Source of the DNA: Candidatus Methanoplasma reticulitermitis
GTDB lineage: Archaea; Thermoplasmatota; Thermoplasmata; Methanomassiliicoccales; Methanomethylophilaceae
Direction of reading: 5' to 3'
DNA length: 42,033 nt
NCBI GenBank assembly: GCA_031287135.1
Contig: JAITTK010000105.1
Location: 1-42,033, forward strand
Part shown: in pieces, positions 1 through 8,222 of the stretch
How positions within the stretch are numbered: position 1 is the first letter of the stretch
How the letters are laid out: each line of letters opens with the position of its first letter
The notes under the pieces: model-generated
Seen by the model: the letters and a program-made list of their open reading frames with translations, nothing else
What the model was told of the DNA's origin: nothing
Database searches by the model: none
Position numbers and translations under genes: made by a program

Positions 1-620
1 CATCGAAAGGCCTCCTCGTGATGTCATATGCTCTGCCGGTCGGCATATACTCCGGTTCAGACGGGGACGTGCTCTTCAAATGGCTCGCCGCCGGCGGAAG
101 TCTTTATTGGATGTCATCCCCGATAGGCATGTTCTACCGCACGGAGGACAGGCTGTCCGAAGTGGGGAATGCTCAGGAACTGTTTTTCGGGGAGGAATGC
201 GTCAACATGGATTTCGCGGGTCCGGCACTGTCCGTGATAGAGGATAACGGGTTCACGGACGCCCTCTGCCTGAAATGGAACCGAGTCCTTTACGGGATCA
301 AGCCGCTTGATACGGAAGGTCAGATATCTACGGGTTTTTCCCATGAGGGTTATTCCAGTGTGTCGATGGTGCCGTTCGGTGACGGTATGATATGCGTCGT
401 GGGAGGGGACTATGACAGATACCAGTGCGATGACGTATCCCAGATAATAGCATCGGGCCTGTCATGCCATTCCAAGATTCTGGAACATAAGTCCGGAACC
501 GTCACGAGAGGTACTGTGAATATGATATTCGACAGGCCGTCGGATGCGGGTAATCTATCGCTATATTTATCGATCGGGGGTTACTACACGGTTTTCGGGA
601 GGGCGTTCCATGCTCAATGA
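1..620 (+). CDS. Unrecognised protein, 5'-truncated by window edge
   Basis: The frame is open to the left edge (codons before the GTG at 18 read S-K-G-L-L), so this is the C-terminal part of a longer gene and not a 200-aa protein starting at 18. The visible part opens with a hydrophobic strand and a segment 'WLAAGGSLYW', reminiscent of the GATase/ThuA-like fold in which a 'GG.LYW' loop follows a beta strand. That is resemblance only. No membrane segment is obvious in the rest. The stop (TGA) overlaps the start of the glycosyltransferase gene by 11 bases, so the two are probably co-transcribed and translationally coupled. I do not recognise the family. A role in surface glycan or membrane biology is suggested only by the neighbour. 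Confidence 0.6.
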   Translation, partial: SKGLLVMSYALPVGIYSGSDGDVLFKWLAAGGSLYWMSSPIGMFYRTEDRLSEVGNAQELFFGEECVNMDFAGPALSVIEDNGFTDALCLKWNRVLYGIKPLDTEGQISTGFSHEGYSSVSMVPFGDGMICVVGGDYDRYQCDDVSQIIASGLSCHSKILEHKSGTVTRGTVNMIFDRPSDAGNLSLYLSIGGYYTVFGRAFHAQ

Positions 621-2016
621 TATGGGTTCTCCGATCTTTTCGCTGAACTCGCTGATAAGGCATCCGGTGTTTCTGATAGCCGTTGCGGGCATAATGATAA
701 GGTTATTCATCTTCCCGTTCGCCGAAGTCGGTTACGACTCGGATTTCTGGGCGACGATAATCAGGAATCTGGAAAGCGGTGAGGGACTTTACGGACTCGA
801 AGGGTATTACTATTCCCCGGTGTGGGGGTATATCCTCTCATTCGTGTCCGTGATACAGGAGTCTTTCCTGAACATCGATGTCATGGGCCTGAGGGTCCAT
901 GAGGCATTCCCGGTCGAGTCCTTCACGGAATGGTTCTTCACCGCGACGGTGACATCGGTCAAATTCAATTTCTGGATCAAAATCCCATTTCTGATAAGCG
1001 ATCTGTTGGTTGGTTATCTTGTGTATTGGATCATCAAAGACAAGACCGGGGATATGAAGAAAGCGACAATAGGATTCGCCTTATGGTTCTGCTGTCCCCT
1101 CGTCATCTGCGTGACGGCGATATCGGGGATGTTCGATACATTCTCCGTGCTGTTCACGTTGCTTTGCATAATAATGGTTAGGAAGGATAAACTCTTCCTC
1201 TCTGGGTTGCTCCTGTCTTTCGCGGTGCTGACAAAATTCTTCCCCGCATATCTGATATTCATACTCTTGGCATATATAGTCATGAAACACCGCGATGACG
1301 GCAAAGCGGTGAAGTCGGTTATCATCTCCGCCGCTGGTGCGGCTGTAGGTTTCATAGTGCTCATGGCACCGGTTGTGGCCGAGGGCAATCTTTCGGAAAG
1401 TCTTCTTTTCATAACGACGAGGGCGGGCGGTGATGCCGTCACTCTGTTCGGGGAGATAGCATCCAAGGGAGCGGTGCTCATGTATGCGCTCGGAATACTG
1501 GTCTCCTTGATACTGGCATTCCTTCTGACAAAGAAGGACAGGGGCGAACTCGACGATTCTTTTTTCAAGTACATGCTATTGATGATGGCGTTCGTTTTCC
1601 TGTATCCCCCGACTCCCCAGTATCTGGTCCTCCTGATACCGTTCCTTGTTATGTACATGGTAATGCGGGACTGGAGATTCAAGTGGTGCTGGCTGCTGAT
1701 CTCCGTCGGAGGGGCGCTGCTGATACTCAGCGGCAATTTCGTACTGTTCCTGTCGTTGGGTGCATTCACGGACATAATGTCTTTGGATCAGATAATGTCG
1801 GCTGTGGATTGGTTCCAGGCGCCTTTGTTCTCGGAAATCTCCCCTAGGCACATATTCTACTATTCGTCCGGTATAATCCAATATCTCGGTGTGGTGTTGA
1901 TATCTTACATATTCCTCAAAGATATGTATACAGGCCGCCGCAGTGAGGGGAACGGATCAAGAGCCAGCGGTTTCAGCCTATCGCGTTTTTCTTCTTGTAA
2001 ACAACCGAAAGTATGA
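610..2016 (+). CDS. Multi-pass membrane glycosyltransferase, GT-C-like
   Basis: About 468 aa with some ten hydrophobic segments. It resembles the GT-C superfamily (PMT/PIG-M/GT87-type mannosyltransferases), membrane enzymes that use polyprenyl-phosphate sugars. After the first transmembrane helix comes an extracytoplasmic loop with an acidic motif, 'GYDSDFW', the usual site of the catalytic Asp in this fold. Further on, 'LLLSFAVLTKFFPAYL' matches a segment often seen in PIG-M/GT87-like proteins. The track start at 544 is too early: ATG 610 is preceded by a GGGAGG-like ribosome binding site at about 597-602 and overlaps the upstream stop. The 3' end overlaps the convergent gene by 44 bases. 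The likely role is building a lipid-linked glycan or N-glycan for surface proteins, and a flippase lies nearby. The precise donor and acceptor are unknown. Confidence 0.7.
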   Translation: MLNDMGSPIFSLNSLIRHPVFLIAVAGIMIRLFIFPFAEVGYDSDFWATIIRNLESGEGLYGLEGYYYSPVWGYILSFVSVIQESFLNIDVMGLRVHEAFPVESFTEWFFTATVTSVKFNFWIKIPFLISDLLVGYLVYWIIKDKTGDMKKATIGFALWFCCPLVICVTAISGMFDTFSVLFTLLCIIMVRKDKLFLSGLLLSFAVLTKFFPAYLIFILLAYIVMKHRDDGKAVKSVIISAAGAAVGFIVLMAPVVAEGNLSESLLFITTRAGGDAVTLFGEIASKGAVLMYALGILVSLILAFLLTKKDRGELDDSFFKYMLLMMAFVFLYPPTPQYLVLLIPFLVMYMVMRDWRFKWCWLLISVGGALLILSGNFVLFLSLGAFTDIMSLDQIMSAVDWFQAPLFSEISPRHIFYYSSGIIQYLGVVLISYIFLKDMYTGRRSEGNGSRASGFSLSRFSSCKQPKV

Positions 2017-2551
2017 AACTTATCGCAATTATTGCAAATGTGAAGATGACCGTGAAGAGTGTGGCCTCGCCGGTGCCGAAATAGCCGAAGAAGAAGTCAC
2101 TAACCAACAGAATGACCCCGTATTTTGCCACACACCCTATCACAACATAAAGGAGGGATTTCTTTATGTCCCACCCCGCAATCTTTATGAACGCGCCGCA
2201 GAAGGGGAACATGGGTGCGATACGGTTGAGGAGAATGAGCCTTTCATCACCCAGAACAAGGAAACCGATGTATTTATTGACGACTTTTTCTATCCTTTTC
2301 GGAATCTTCACGTGCCCGACAATGAAGTACAGCAGGGCGACCCCCAGGATCTCCGCGATTATCGCCACGGCCAGCAGTTCCAGGCCGAAAGACATTTCTG
2401 GCCGATGTCTGAACGAAAGGACGAAAAACAGTTCCGGGAGGGTCGGGAAAACGAGCGCGTCGATGAAGAAGATGAGGAATACGCACAGAAGTATGCCCAA
2501 CTCCCCGTTCGAACCGAACAGACCGTAGATCCAATCACCTATGTTGAACAT
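1973..2551 (-). CDS. Small multi-pass membrane protein, VTT/DedA-like
   Basis: 192 aa with about five hydrophobic segments. The middle contains 'RIAPMFPFCGAFIKIAGW', which has the form of the conserved R-x-x-P-x-x-x-x-x-x-x-x-G motif of the VTT (DedA/SNARE-associated) family, and the N-terminal part has 'FIDALVFPTLPELFF', like the re-entrant loop of that family. DedA-type proteins are proposed lipid or undecaprenyl/polyprenyl-phosphate flippases. Near the glycosyltransferase and flippase, a carrier-lipid recycling role is possible but is inference. The start codon ATG 2551 has an AAGG about ten bases upstream. Its last 44 bases are shared, antisense, with the glycosyltransferase gene. Family assignment is moderate because I judged it only by eye. 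Confidence 0.6.
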   Translation of the reverse strand: MFNIGDWIYGLFGSNGELGILLCVFLIFFIDALVFPTLPELFFVLSFRHRPEMSFGLELLAVAIIAEILGVALLYFIVGHVKIPKRIEKVVNKYIGFLVLGDERLILLNRIAPMFPFCGAFIKIAGWDIKKSLLYVVIGCVAKYGVILLVSDFFFGYFGTGEATLFTVIFTFAIIAISFILSVVYKKKNAIG

Positions 2552-2932
2552 ATTCAGTTTCCTTCACTTTTGCGGGACCGTCCGCGCGGGCATGCTCGGC
2601 GCCCCGATTATCTTCCCGTGCCCGTCACGAGACCGTTAAGCTCAATTCGGATATTATCTTTATCGGGGCCTTCATGCTGAGCGGGGACGGGGAACGCATG
2701 CTCTCCGGGCCGGAACCGGCGGGAGCCGTCACGGCATATCCGAGGGCGTTCACGCACGGAATGCACCATATGCGCATGGCCGAACGCGTTGTAAATCGGC
2801 CGCTCAGGCAATTCCCGAAGGGTGCCCGACCCGATGCCGGACCGCGTGAACAACCGCATGTCCGCACAAGTCGGTTTATTTCGGCACATGCAGAGTCATC
2901 GCAGGTTATGCCATAAATGTTTTCGTGCTCAC
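2552..2932. other. Intergenic region between divergent genes, nothing coding seen
   Basis: This GC-rich stretch separates the minus-strand VTT-like gene from the plus-strand flippase gene. ORFs called here (for example 2608-2889 and 2625-3029 on the minus strand) have no recognisable domain, no good ribosome binding site and random-looking composition. It presumably holds the promoter of the minus-strand gene; a weak AT-rich patch lies around 2648-2668. I see no tRNA or repeat array. Confidence 0.5.
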
Positions 2933-2943
2933 GGTTAAATAGA
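2933..2943 (+). promoter_or_regulatory. Putative TATA box for flippase gene
   Basis: The sequence 'ggttaaataga' lies 38-48 bases upstream of the GTG start at 2981. An archaeal TATA box fires about 25 bases downstream, which would leave a leader of under 20 nt containing the 'ggaaaagg' ribosome-binding-like stretch. Confidence 0.45.
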
Positions 2944-2980
2944 AACATCAGATAGTTCGTACCTCTATTCGGAAAAGGTA

Positions 2981-4549
2981 GTGGAATTGACAGAGGCCGA
3001 ACACAAAGAATTCTCAAAGTATCTGGCACCGAACATGGTCACGAATGTCATACGCACCGTGCTGACGGCCCTGCTAGGTCTGCTCCTCGTACCGTATTTC
3101 ATCGACGAACTGGGCAGTGCGGTCTATGCGATACTCCCTCTGGCAACCTCCGTCACATCATATGTGCTTGTGGTATCCGACGAGGTCACCAATGCATTCT
3201 CCAGATATCTTGTCATCTCGATCCACGGGGACGACGAAAAGGAAGCGGGCAGGGTATACACCACAGCGGTCCTCGGATTGGGAAAGGTCATCCTCACAGT
3301 CGCTCCCGTCGTCGTGATACTGTCTCTTGCATCCCCGTATGTATTCCAGATCGGTCCGAGTTCCGTCGCGAGCGTGCAGATGATGTTCCTAATGATACTC
3401 TCGTCGGCTCTTCTCCTGTCGTTCTCGTCCTGCTTCAACAGCATCTACACGGCGTTCAACAAGATGTACATACTCAACACGATAAGGAGCATCCACATAT
3501 CGCTCCAGGTGATCCTGACGGTAAGCTTCTTCGTCATGTTCGGACCGTCGCTCGAGATGATAGGTCTGGCATATGTGATCTCCGGCGCAGTGTTCCTGGT
3601 GATGGTGTTGGTGTCGACCAGGAGGGTCTGTCCCACCCTGAGATTCGACCGTTCGTCGTACGACAGGGCACTTCTGAAGGAGATGGGCGGCATCGGTGTA
3701 TGGTCGGTCATGAACAGGGTGGGTTTCCTCATGCTGATCCAGGCTTCCATGATAATGGTGAATATATTCCTGGGGACGGAGGAACAGACGGGGTTCGCCA
3801 TCGTGGCCACCATGGTGTCGATGACGAACACCGCATGCATAACGATAACCGCGGTCATAGCGCCCTTCCTTTTCCGCAGTTACGCCAACGGCGACCGGAA
3901 GAATCTGATCAGGATATCGAGGGTCTCGATGAAATTCATCGGACTCGTCATAGCATTCCCCATAGCTTTTCTGTGCGTGTTCTCTCCGCAGATACTCACC
4001 GTATGGGTGGGCGAATATTATTCGGATCTGTCCGGGATCGTGTTCATAATGTTCCTTGTCCAATCCGCGGTCTGCGCCGTCAGCGTCCTGGAGACCATAC
4101 CCGTACTGTATCTGAAGATAAGATCCGTTGCTTTATTCACGCTGTCGGTGGGATTCATGAACATAACGTTGACCGCCGCCGTTCTTATGTTCACCGACCT
4201 GGGCACCTTGGGCGCGGCCATCGTCTGGACGGCGGCGATGTTCGTTCTGAATGTCCTGTTCTATCCTTATGTGATAGCAAGGATGACCTCTTCCGGATGG
4301 ACCGAATTCCTTAAGCCCATGATACCCGGGCACATCGCGCTCGTCATATGCATGGCTGTCGGATTGATCTCATCCCGATACATCACCCTGCCGGCAACGT
4401 GGTCGGCGATACTATCGGTCTTTTTTGTCGCATATGCGGCCTATGCGGTCGTCGCCGTTTCGTTCGGGCTCAGCCGCGATGACAAGGACTGCATACGGAG
4501 CGTCATGCCGCAGTCGCTAATGAGGATAATGCCGCGCTGGATGCTGTGA
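2981..4549 (+). CDS. Polysaccharide/oligosaccharide flippase (MATE/Wzx-like)
   Basis: 522 aa with about fourteen predicted membrane helices and very little else, the size and layout of Wzx/RfbX-type flippases (MOP superfamily). The N-terminal part 'LAPNMVTNVIRTVLTALLGL' followed by 'VPYFIDELGSAVYAI' resembles the start of archaeal and bacterial polysaccharide biosynthesis proteins, in which a small residue-rich helix precedes 'LG...YG'. It would move lipid-linked oligosaccharide across the membrane. The GTG start fits a TATA box at about 2935. It stands alone in its operon but is near the glycosyltransferase, consistent with S-layer or adhesin glycosylation. Its last about 40 codons have a degenerate second copy at 4876-5001. 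Confidence 0.75.
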   Translation: MELTEAEHKEFSKYLAPNMVTNVIRTVLTALLGLLLVPYFIDELGSAVYAILPLATSVTSYVLVVSDEVTNAFSRYLVISIHGDDEKEAGRVYTTAVLGLGKVILTVAPVVVILSLASPYVFQIGPSSVASVQMMFLMILSSALLLSFSSCFNSIYTAFNKMYILNTIRSIHISLQVILTVSFFVMFGPSLEMIGLAYVISGAVFLVMVLVSTRRVCPTLRFDRSSYDRALLKEMGGIGVWSVMNRVGFLMLIQASMIMVNIFLGTEEQTGFAIVATMVSMTNTACITITAVIAPFLFRSYANGDRKNLIRISRVSMKFIGLVIAFPIAFLCVFSPQILTVWVGEYYSDLSGIVFIMFLVQSAVCAVSVLETIPVLYLKIRSVALFTLSVGFMNITLTAAVLMFTDLGTLGAAIVWTAAMFVLNVLFYPYVIARMTSSGWTEFLKPMIPGHIALVICMAVGLISSRYITLPATWSAILSVFFVAYAAYAVVAVSFGLSRDDKDCIRSVMPQSLMRIMPRWML

Positions 4550-4709
4550 TGTTTCCGCATCATTTTGGTGGTCTAGCGGTAGCTGATGAAGTTTTTTGGC
4601 TCTATCAGAAATCGAGTGGATTTGAGAATCTGATTTATCCTTCGATGCCGGAGCCGTTCCATGTGTTCATGTTTCCTCCTCTCTTGCTGGGCTCGGCGAT
4701 CTCGGTGCT

Positions 4710-4737
4710 CCTCTTCGATGAATTCGAATCGAAGAGG
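4710..4737 (+). other. Perfect 10-bp stem-loop downstream of flippase
   Basis: CCTCTTCGAT and ATCGAAGAGG form a perfect 10-bp stem closed by an 8-nt loop, 160 bases after the flippase stop. No T-run follows, so it is either a transcript-end structure or a relic. The 66-aa ORF at 4546-4746 that covers it has no recognisable content and is not called. Confidence 0.6.
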
Positions 4738-4875
4738 ATCGGATGATACGGGATAAGCGGGGAACGTGATGTGCAATGAATCTGAGGATGGATATGTGCG
4801 GAGTGTTCGCCGGGTAAGGAAGAAGATGGAACACGGACACAAAACCATCCCTTTCCGCCCTAACGGTTTGCGCTG

Positions 4876-5001
4876 ATGATATCCCGTTGCGCATATGCGG
4901 TTATCGCCGTTTCGATCGGGCTCATCCGCGATGACAGGGACCGCATACGGAGCGTCAGGTCTCAGCCACTTATGCGAAATATACCCCGCCGGATTTTGTG
5001 A
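4876..5001 (+). pseudogene. Remnant of a second flippase C-terminus
   Basis: Translating from 4891 gives AYAVIAVSIGLIRDDRD followed by RIRSVRSQPLMRNIPRRIL and a TGA. It aligns without gaps to the last 35 or so residues of the flippase at 2981-4549 (AYAVVAVSFGLSRDDKD, then CIRSVMPQSLMRIMPRWML, then TGA). The body of the gene is absent: upstream of 4876 the sequence does not resemble the flippase. This is therefore a degenerate 3' fragment left by an ancient tandem duplication or by recombination between paralogous flippase genes. The track ORF at 4895-5113 is a shadow of this in another frame. The amino acid changes are mostly conservative, which suggests that the donor paralogue was once functional. 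Confidence 0.8.
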
Positions 5002-5073
5002 CCCGGTCTATATCTGTGCAACGGATATGCACCGGATCATGTCATGTCAGGTTGCGTTCCGGCATGCGCATAG

Positions 5074-5083
5074 GCATAAATAC
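5074..5083 (+). promoter_or_regulatory. Putative TATA box for ribosomal operon
   Basis: The sequence 'gcataaatac' lies about 80 bases before the L7Ae start and would place transcription start near 5105-5110. That leaves a leader of about 50 nt, long for an archaeal mRNA, which contains the structured element described next. Confidence 0.5.
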
Positions 5084-5123
5084 TACGATGAGATAGCTCG
5101 CACTGCTCTTTAAGAGCCGATGA

Positions 5124-5153
5124 ATGATGACGGTGTTTAGCACCGGAAAGAGG
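5124..5153 (+). promoter_or_regulatory. Kink-turn-like element overlapping L7Ae RBS
   Basis: The leader carries a perfect box-C-like AUGAUGA (5124-5130), then a CGGTG/CACCG stem (5131-5135 with 5141-5145) with a 5-nt loop, then GA (5146-5147) on the 3' side. G5129-A5147 and A5130-G5146 can form the tandem sheared pairs of a kink-turn, with GAU as the three-base bulge. The 3' flank is the AGAGG ribosome binding sequence. The outer canonical stem is very weak (only U5125-A5148 pairs). L7Ae is the archaeal k-turn-binding protein, and autoregulation through k-turns in its own leader is known in some archaea, so this may be a feedback site. That role is inferred here. Confidence 0.4.
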
Positions 5154-5161
5154 TAATTAAA

Positions 5162-5527
5162 ATGTCGGTATTTGTGAAGTTTGAGACACCCAAGGAACTT
5201 TCAGACAAAGCGTACTCCCTCGCCGAGATAGCAAGGGACGGCGGAAAGATAAAGAAGGGAACGAACGAGGTAACGAAAGCGGTGGAGCGCGGAGACGCAG
5301 CCATAGTCATAATGGCCACGGATGTCAGCCCCCCGGAGATACTCGCGCACATCCCCGCGCTCTGCGAAGAGAGGAACGTGGTATATGTCTATGTTCCCAG
5401 CAAAGCGGAACTCGGAAACGCCATCGGTCTCGAGAAGCCAACGGCTTCAATAGCGATTGTCGATGTCGGAAAAGGAAAGCCGATCTGCGATGAGATAGCC
5501 CAGGCAGTCAAAGCGCTGAAGAACTGA
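5162..5527 (+). CDS. rpl7ae: Large subunit ribosomal protein L7Ae
   Basis: 121 aa, the normal length for archaeal L7Ae, with the diagnostic '[12 protein letters not shown]' RNA-binding segment and the following '[15 protein letters not shown]' and '[12 protein letters not shown]' stretches. It binds kink-turns in 23S rRNA, box C/D and H/ACA guide RNAs and RNase P RNA, so it serves both ribosome and RNA modification machinery. The start ATG 5162 has an AGAGG ribosome binding site 8 bases upstream. It is first in an operon with S28e, L24e, NDK and aIF5B, a gene order conserved in many archaea. The leader holds a possible k-turn, suggesting self-repression. Confidence 0.97.
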   Translation: MSVFVKFETPKELSDKAYSLAEIARDGGKIKKGTNEVTKAVERGDAAIVIMATDVSPPEILAHIPALCEERNVVYVYVPSKAELGNAIGLEKPTASIAIVDVGKGKPICDEIAQAVKALKN

Positions 5528-5538
5528 TGGTGATTTGA

Positions 5539-5754
5539 ATGGTAGACACAGACAGCATCCCCTCAGAGGTTGTGGAGATAATCGGCCGCACAGGGATGAC
5601 TGGTGAGGCCACTCAGGTAAAGGTCCGCGTTCTGGATGGACGTGACAAGGGAAGGATCATCACCAGGAACATAATGGGTCCGGTAAGGATGGGCGACATA
5701 CTCATGCTCAGAGAAACATCCAGAGAAGCCAGGAAACTTGGAATGGGCAGGTGA
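5539..5754 (+). CDS. rps28e: Small subunit ribosomal protein S28e
   Basis: 71 aa, full length. It shows the family pattern '[22 protein letters not shown]' in its first half, then '[21 protein letters not shown]', which is the near-invariant C-terminal S28e signature. It is an S1-like OB-fold protein near the mRNA exit of the 30S subunit. It starts 12 bases after the L7Ae stop and its own stop overlaps the region used to start L24e, so the genes are tightly coupled. Confidence 0.97.
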   Translation: MVDTDSIPSEVVEIIGRTGMTGEATQVKVRVLDGRDKGRIITRNIMGPVRMGDILMLRETSREARKLGMGR

Positions 5755-5759
5755 TTTTG

Positions 5760-5978
5760 ATGGTTGAGGTAAGAAAATGTTCGTTCTGCGGCGGCGACAT
5801 CGAACCCGGGACCGGGAAGATGTACGTCAAGAAGGATGGGACCATACTGAACTTCGATAACAACAAGTGCTACAAGAACATGGTCGAACTCAAGAGGGTC
5901 GCCAGGACCACCCAGTGGACCGAGAAGGCAGCGGTCGAGAAGGCAGCGCGTCTCAAAGCGGCAGAGAAGAAGGAGTGA
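5760..5978 (+). CDS. rpl24e: Large subunit ribosomal protein L24e
   Basis: 72 aa from ATG 5760. The track start at GTG 5751 overlaps the S28e stop and is less likely. The zinc-ribbon part '[20 protein letters not shown]' is typical, as is '[10 protein letters not shown]' further on. L24e normally has four zinc-binding cysteines (C-x2-C and C-x3-C, the second pair in 'FCSSKC'). Here the second pair reads 'FDNNKC', so the third cysteine is aspartate. Zinc may be bound by Cys3-Asp or lost. The lysine- and alanine-rich tail is an ordinary archaeal extension. Confidence 0.96.
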   Translation: MVEVRKCSFCGGDIEPGTGKMYVKKDGTILNFDNNKCYKNMVELKRVARTTQWTEKAAVEKAARLKAAEKKE

Positions 5979-5982
5979 TGGC

Positions 5983-6438
5983 ATGGCCGCCGAGCAGACA
6001 TACCTCATGGTCAAACCCGACGGTGTCCAGAGGGGACTCTGCGGGGACATCATATCCCGCTTCGAGAAAAGAGGTCTCAAAATCGTCGCAATGAAATTCA
6101 CGGTCATAAAGAAGGAGACCGCCGAGAACCATTACGGCGAGCACAAGGGAAAGGGGTTCTACGACTCGCTGATCTCATACATCACATCCGGCCCCGTCCT
6201 CGCGATGGTGCTGGAAGGCGATAATGCGGTATCGGTTTGCAGGAACATGATGGGCAAGACGAACCCCCAGGAGGCCCCTGTCGGAACCATACGCGGTGAC
6301 TTCGCGATGGTGACCGGGATGAACCTGATACACGGTTCCGACTCCCCCGAATCCGCGAAAAGGGAGATCTCGCTGTTCTTCAGGCCAGAAGAGCTGGTGG
6401 CATACAAGAGAACGGCAGACGAATGGATTTACGAATAA
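5983..6438 (+). CDS. ndk: Nucleoside diphosphate kinase
   Basis: 151 aa, the standard length. It transfers the terminal phosphate of ATP to NDPs and dNDPs through a phosphohistidine. The start '[14 protein letters not shown]' is the family signature. The active-site region '[16 protein letters not shown]' contains the catalytic His117 and the conserved GSDS. '[21 protein letters not shown]' is also typical. It lies four bases after L24e, a linkage common in archaea, and ends in TAA. Confidence 0.97.
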   Translation: MAAEQTYLMVKPDGVQRGLCGDIISRFEKRGLKIVAMKFTVIKKETAENHYGEHKGKGFYDSLISYITSGPVLAMVLEGDNAVSVCRNMMGKTNPQEAPVGTIRGDFAMVTGMNLIHGSDSPESAKREISLFFRPEELVAYKRTADEWIYE

Positions 6439-6475
6439 ACCCTTTCAATCCCGGCATCTCTGTGAGTGTGGTAGG

Positions 6476-8221
6476 ATGGCGATAAGGCAACCGGTGGTCA
6501 GCGTACTTGGCCATGTGGACCATGGCAAGACTAAACTCCTCGACAGGATCAGGGGCACGTCTGTACAGTCCCGTGAGGCCGGCGCCATCACCCAGCATAT
6601 CGGGGCGACGGAGGTGCCGATAGAGCACATCTACAAGGTCTGCGCCTCTTTGATAGGAAAGAAAAAGTTCGATGTCCCCGGGTTGCTTTTCATCGACACG
6701 CCGGGGCATCACTCCTTCGTGACCCTGCGTGCCAGGGGAGGCTCCCTTGCCGATCTGGCCGTACTCGTCATAGATATAAGGGAAGGCATAATGCCGCAGA
6801 CGATCGAGTCCATCAGGATTCTCAGGCAGTACAAGACCCCCTTCGTGATAGCGCTGAACAAGATAGACACAATCCAAGGCTGGATCCCGGAAGACGGCAG
6901 GTCCTTCATAGAGTCCGAGAAGCATCAGCAGGCGCATACGATGGATGCGTTCAATGATAAGATGTACACGGTCATATCACAGCTTTCGATGGAAGGCATA
7001 TCCGCCGACCGTTATGACAGGATAGATGATTTCACGAAGACCGTTGCGCTGGTACCGATCAGTGCAAAAGAAGGGGAGGGTATACCGGACCTTCTTCTGA
7101 TGCTCATAGGATTGGCACAGCGTTTCCTCGAGCAACAGCTCGAGAAGGGAGAAGGGCCCGGCAAAGGGACGATCCTCGAGATAAAAGAGGAGAAGGGCCT
7201 CGGCAAGACCATGGATGTGATACTCTATTCGGGCACGCTGAAGAGAGGGGATACGGTGGCCCTCGGTACGAACGGGGCGCCCCACATAACGAAAGTGAAA
7301 GCGATACTCAAGCCGAAGCCGCTTGATGAGATAAGGGACCCGCGCGACAGGTTTGACTCTGTCAGAGAACTGCATGCCGCCGCGGGAGTTAAGATTTCCG
7401 CCCAGAGCATGGACGGGGTGATCGCGGGCGCACCGTTCGCGGTCGTGAAAGGTCCGAACGATCCGGCGATCAACGACCTGACGGAGGACTCATCAATAAA
7501 GATCGAAACCGCCGATAACGGGATAACGATAAAAGCGGATGCGATAGGATCGCTCGAGGCACTGGCATTCGAAACCAAAGAGGCTGGGATACCCATCCGC
7601 AAATTCGGTGTGGGCGACATCACGAGAAGGGATGTGGTCGAAGCGGCATACGGCGACAAGGCGAACAGCGTGATCCTCGGGTTCAATGTCTCCATGATGA
7701 AGGATGCGGAGGCCGAGGTCGGGAATCACAGCGTGAAAGTCCTGACCAACCAGATAGTGTACAGACTCATCGAGGATTACGTCGAATGGTCGGAGGAATC
7801 CAAAAGGAAGACCGACACTGACAAGAGGTCGGAGTTCTCGTTCCCGGCTAAATTCAGGATACTCCCCAACTGCATATTCAGGACCAGCAAGCCCGCCATC
7901 GTCGGGGTCAGGGTTCTGGCCGGGAGGATAAGGCTGGGGGAATACCTCATAGGTACCGACGGCAGGGATGCGGGCAGGATAAAGAGCATACACACGGGAG
8001 AGGATGCCCTCAAAGAGGCGAAACAGGGCGAAGAGGTAGCCGTGGGTATCGAAGGGGTCACAGCCGGGAGGCAGATCAACGAGGATGACATATTGTATGT
8101 GAATCTCGTGGGATCGGCCGTCAAACAGCTGGCCGCCGCGGACCTCACGGACGACGAGAAGCTGGTGCTGGGGGAAACGATCGAGATAAAGAGGAAGGCC
8201 GAGCCCTTCTGGGGTATGTGA
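6476..8221 (+). CDS. infB: Translation initiation factor aIF5B (IF-2 homologue)
   Basis: 581 aa, the usual archaeal length, without the long N-terminal extension of eukaryotic eIF5B. The GTPase domain is complete: GHVDHGKT (about 12-19), DTPGH (about 74-78) and NKID (128-131). Domain II follows ('GKGTILEIKEEKGLGKTMDVIL'), then the alpha/beta/alpha domain III and the C-terminal beta barrel that contacts initiator tRNA ('IVGVRVLAGRIRLGEYL'). It promotes subunit joining in translation initiation. It starts 37 bases after ndk and is followed one base later by the isomerase gene, so it is probably in the same transcript. Confidence 0.97.
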   Translation: MAIRQPVVSVLGHVDHGKTKLLDRIRGTSVQSREAGAITQHIGATEVPIEHIYKVCASLIGKKKFDVPGLLFIDTPGHHSFVTLRARGGSLADLAVLVIDIREGIMPQTIESIRILRQYKTPFVIALNKIDTIQGWIPEDGRSFIESEKHQQAHTMDAFNDKMYTVISQLSMEGISADRYDRIDDFTKTVALVPISAKEGEGIPDLLLMLIGLAQRFLEQQLEKGEGPGKGTILEIKEEKGLGKTMDVILYSGTLKRGDTVALGTNGAPHITKVKAILKPKPLDEIRDPRDRFDSVRELHAAAGVKISAQSMDGVIAGAPFAVVKGPNDPAINDLTEDSSIKIETADNGITIKADAIGSLEALAFETKEAGIPIRKFGVGDITRRDVVEAAYGDKANSVILGFNVSMMKDAEAEVGNHSVKVLTNQIVYRLIEDYVEWSEESKRKTDTDKRSEFSFPAKFRILPNCIFRTSKPAIVGVRVLAGRIRLGEYLIGTDGRDAGRIKSIHTGEDALKEAKQGEEVAVGIEGVTAGRQINEDDILYVNLVGSAVKQLAAADLTDDEKLVLGETIEIKRKAEPFWGM

Positions 8222-8222
8222 T

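Noticed and set aside
1014-1775. 253-aa ORF on the minus strand inside the glycosyltransferase gene
   Set aside because: It is a shadow of the real membrane protein frame; its sequence is low quality and lacks a ribosome binding site.
4566-4650. tRNA-like start 'ttggtggtctagcggta' after the flippase gene
   Set aside because: No anticodon arm, T arm or acceptor pairing could be built from the following bases.
4546-4746. 66-aa ORF after the flippase gene
   Set aside because: It contains a 10-bp hairpin, has no recognisable domain and appears to be intergenic sequence.
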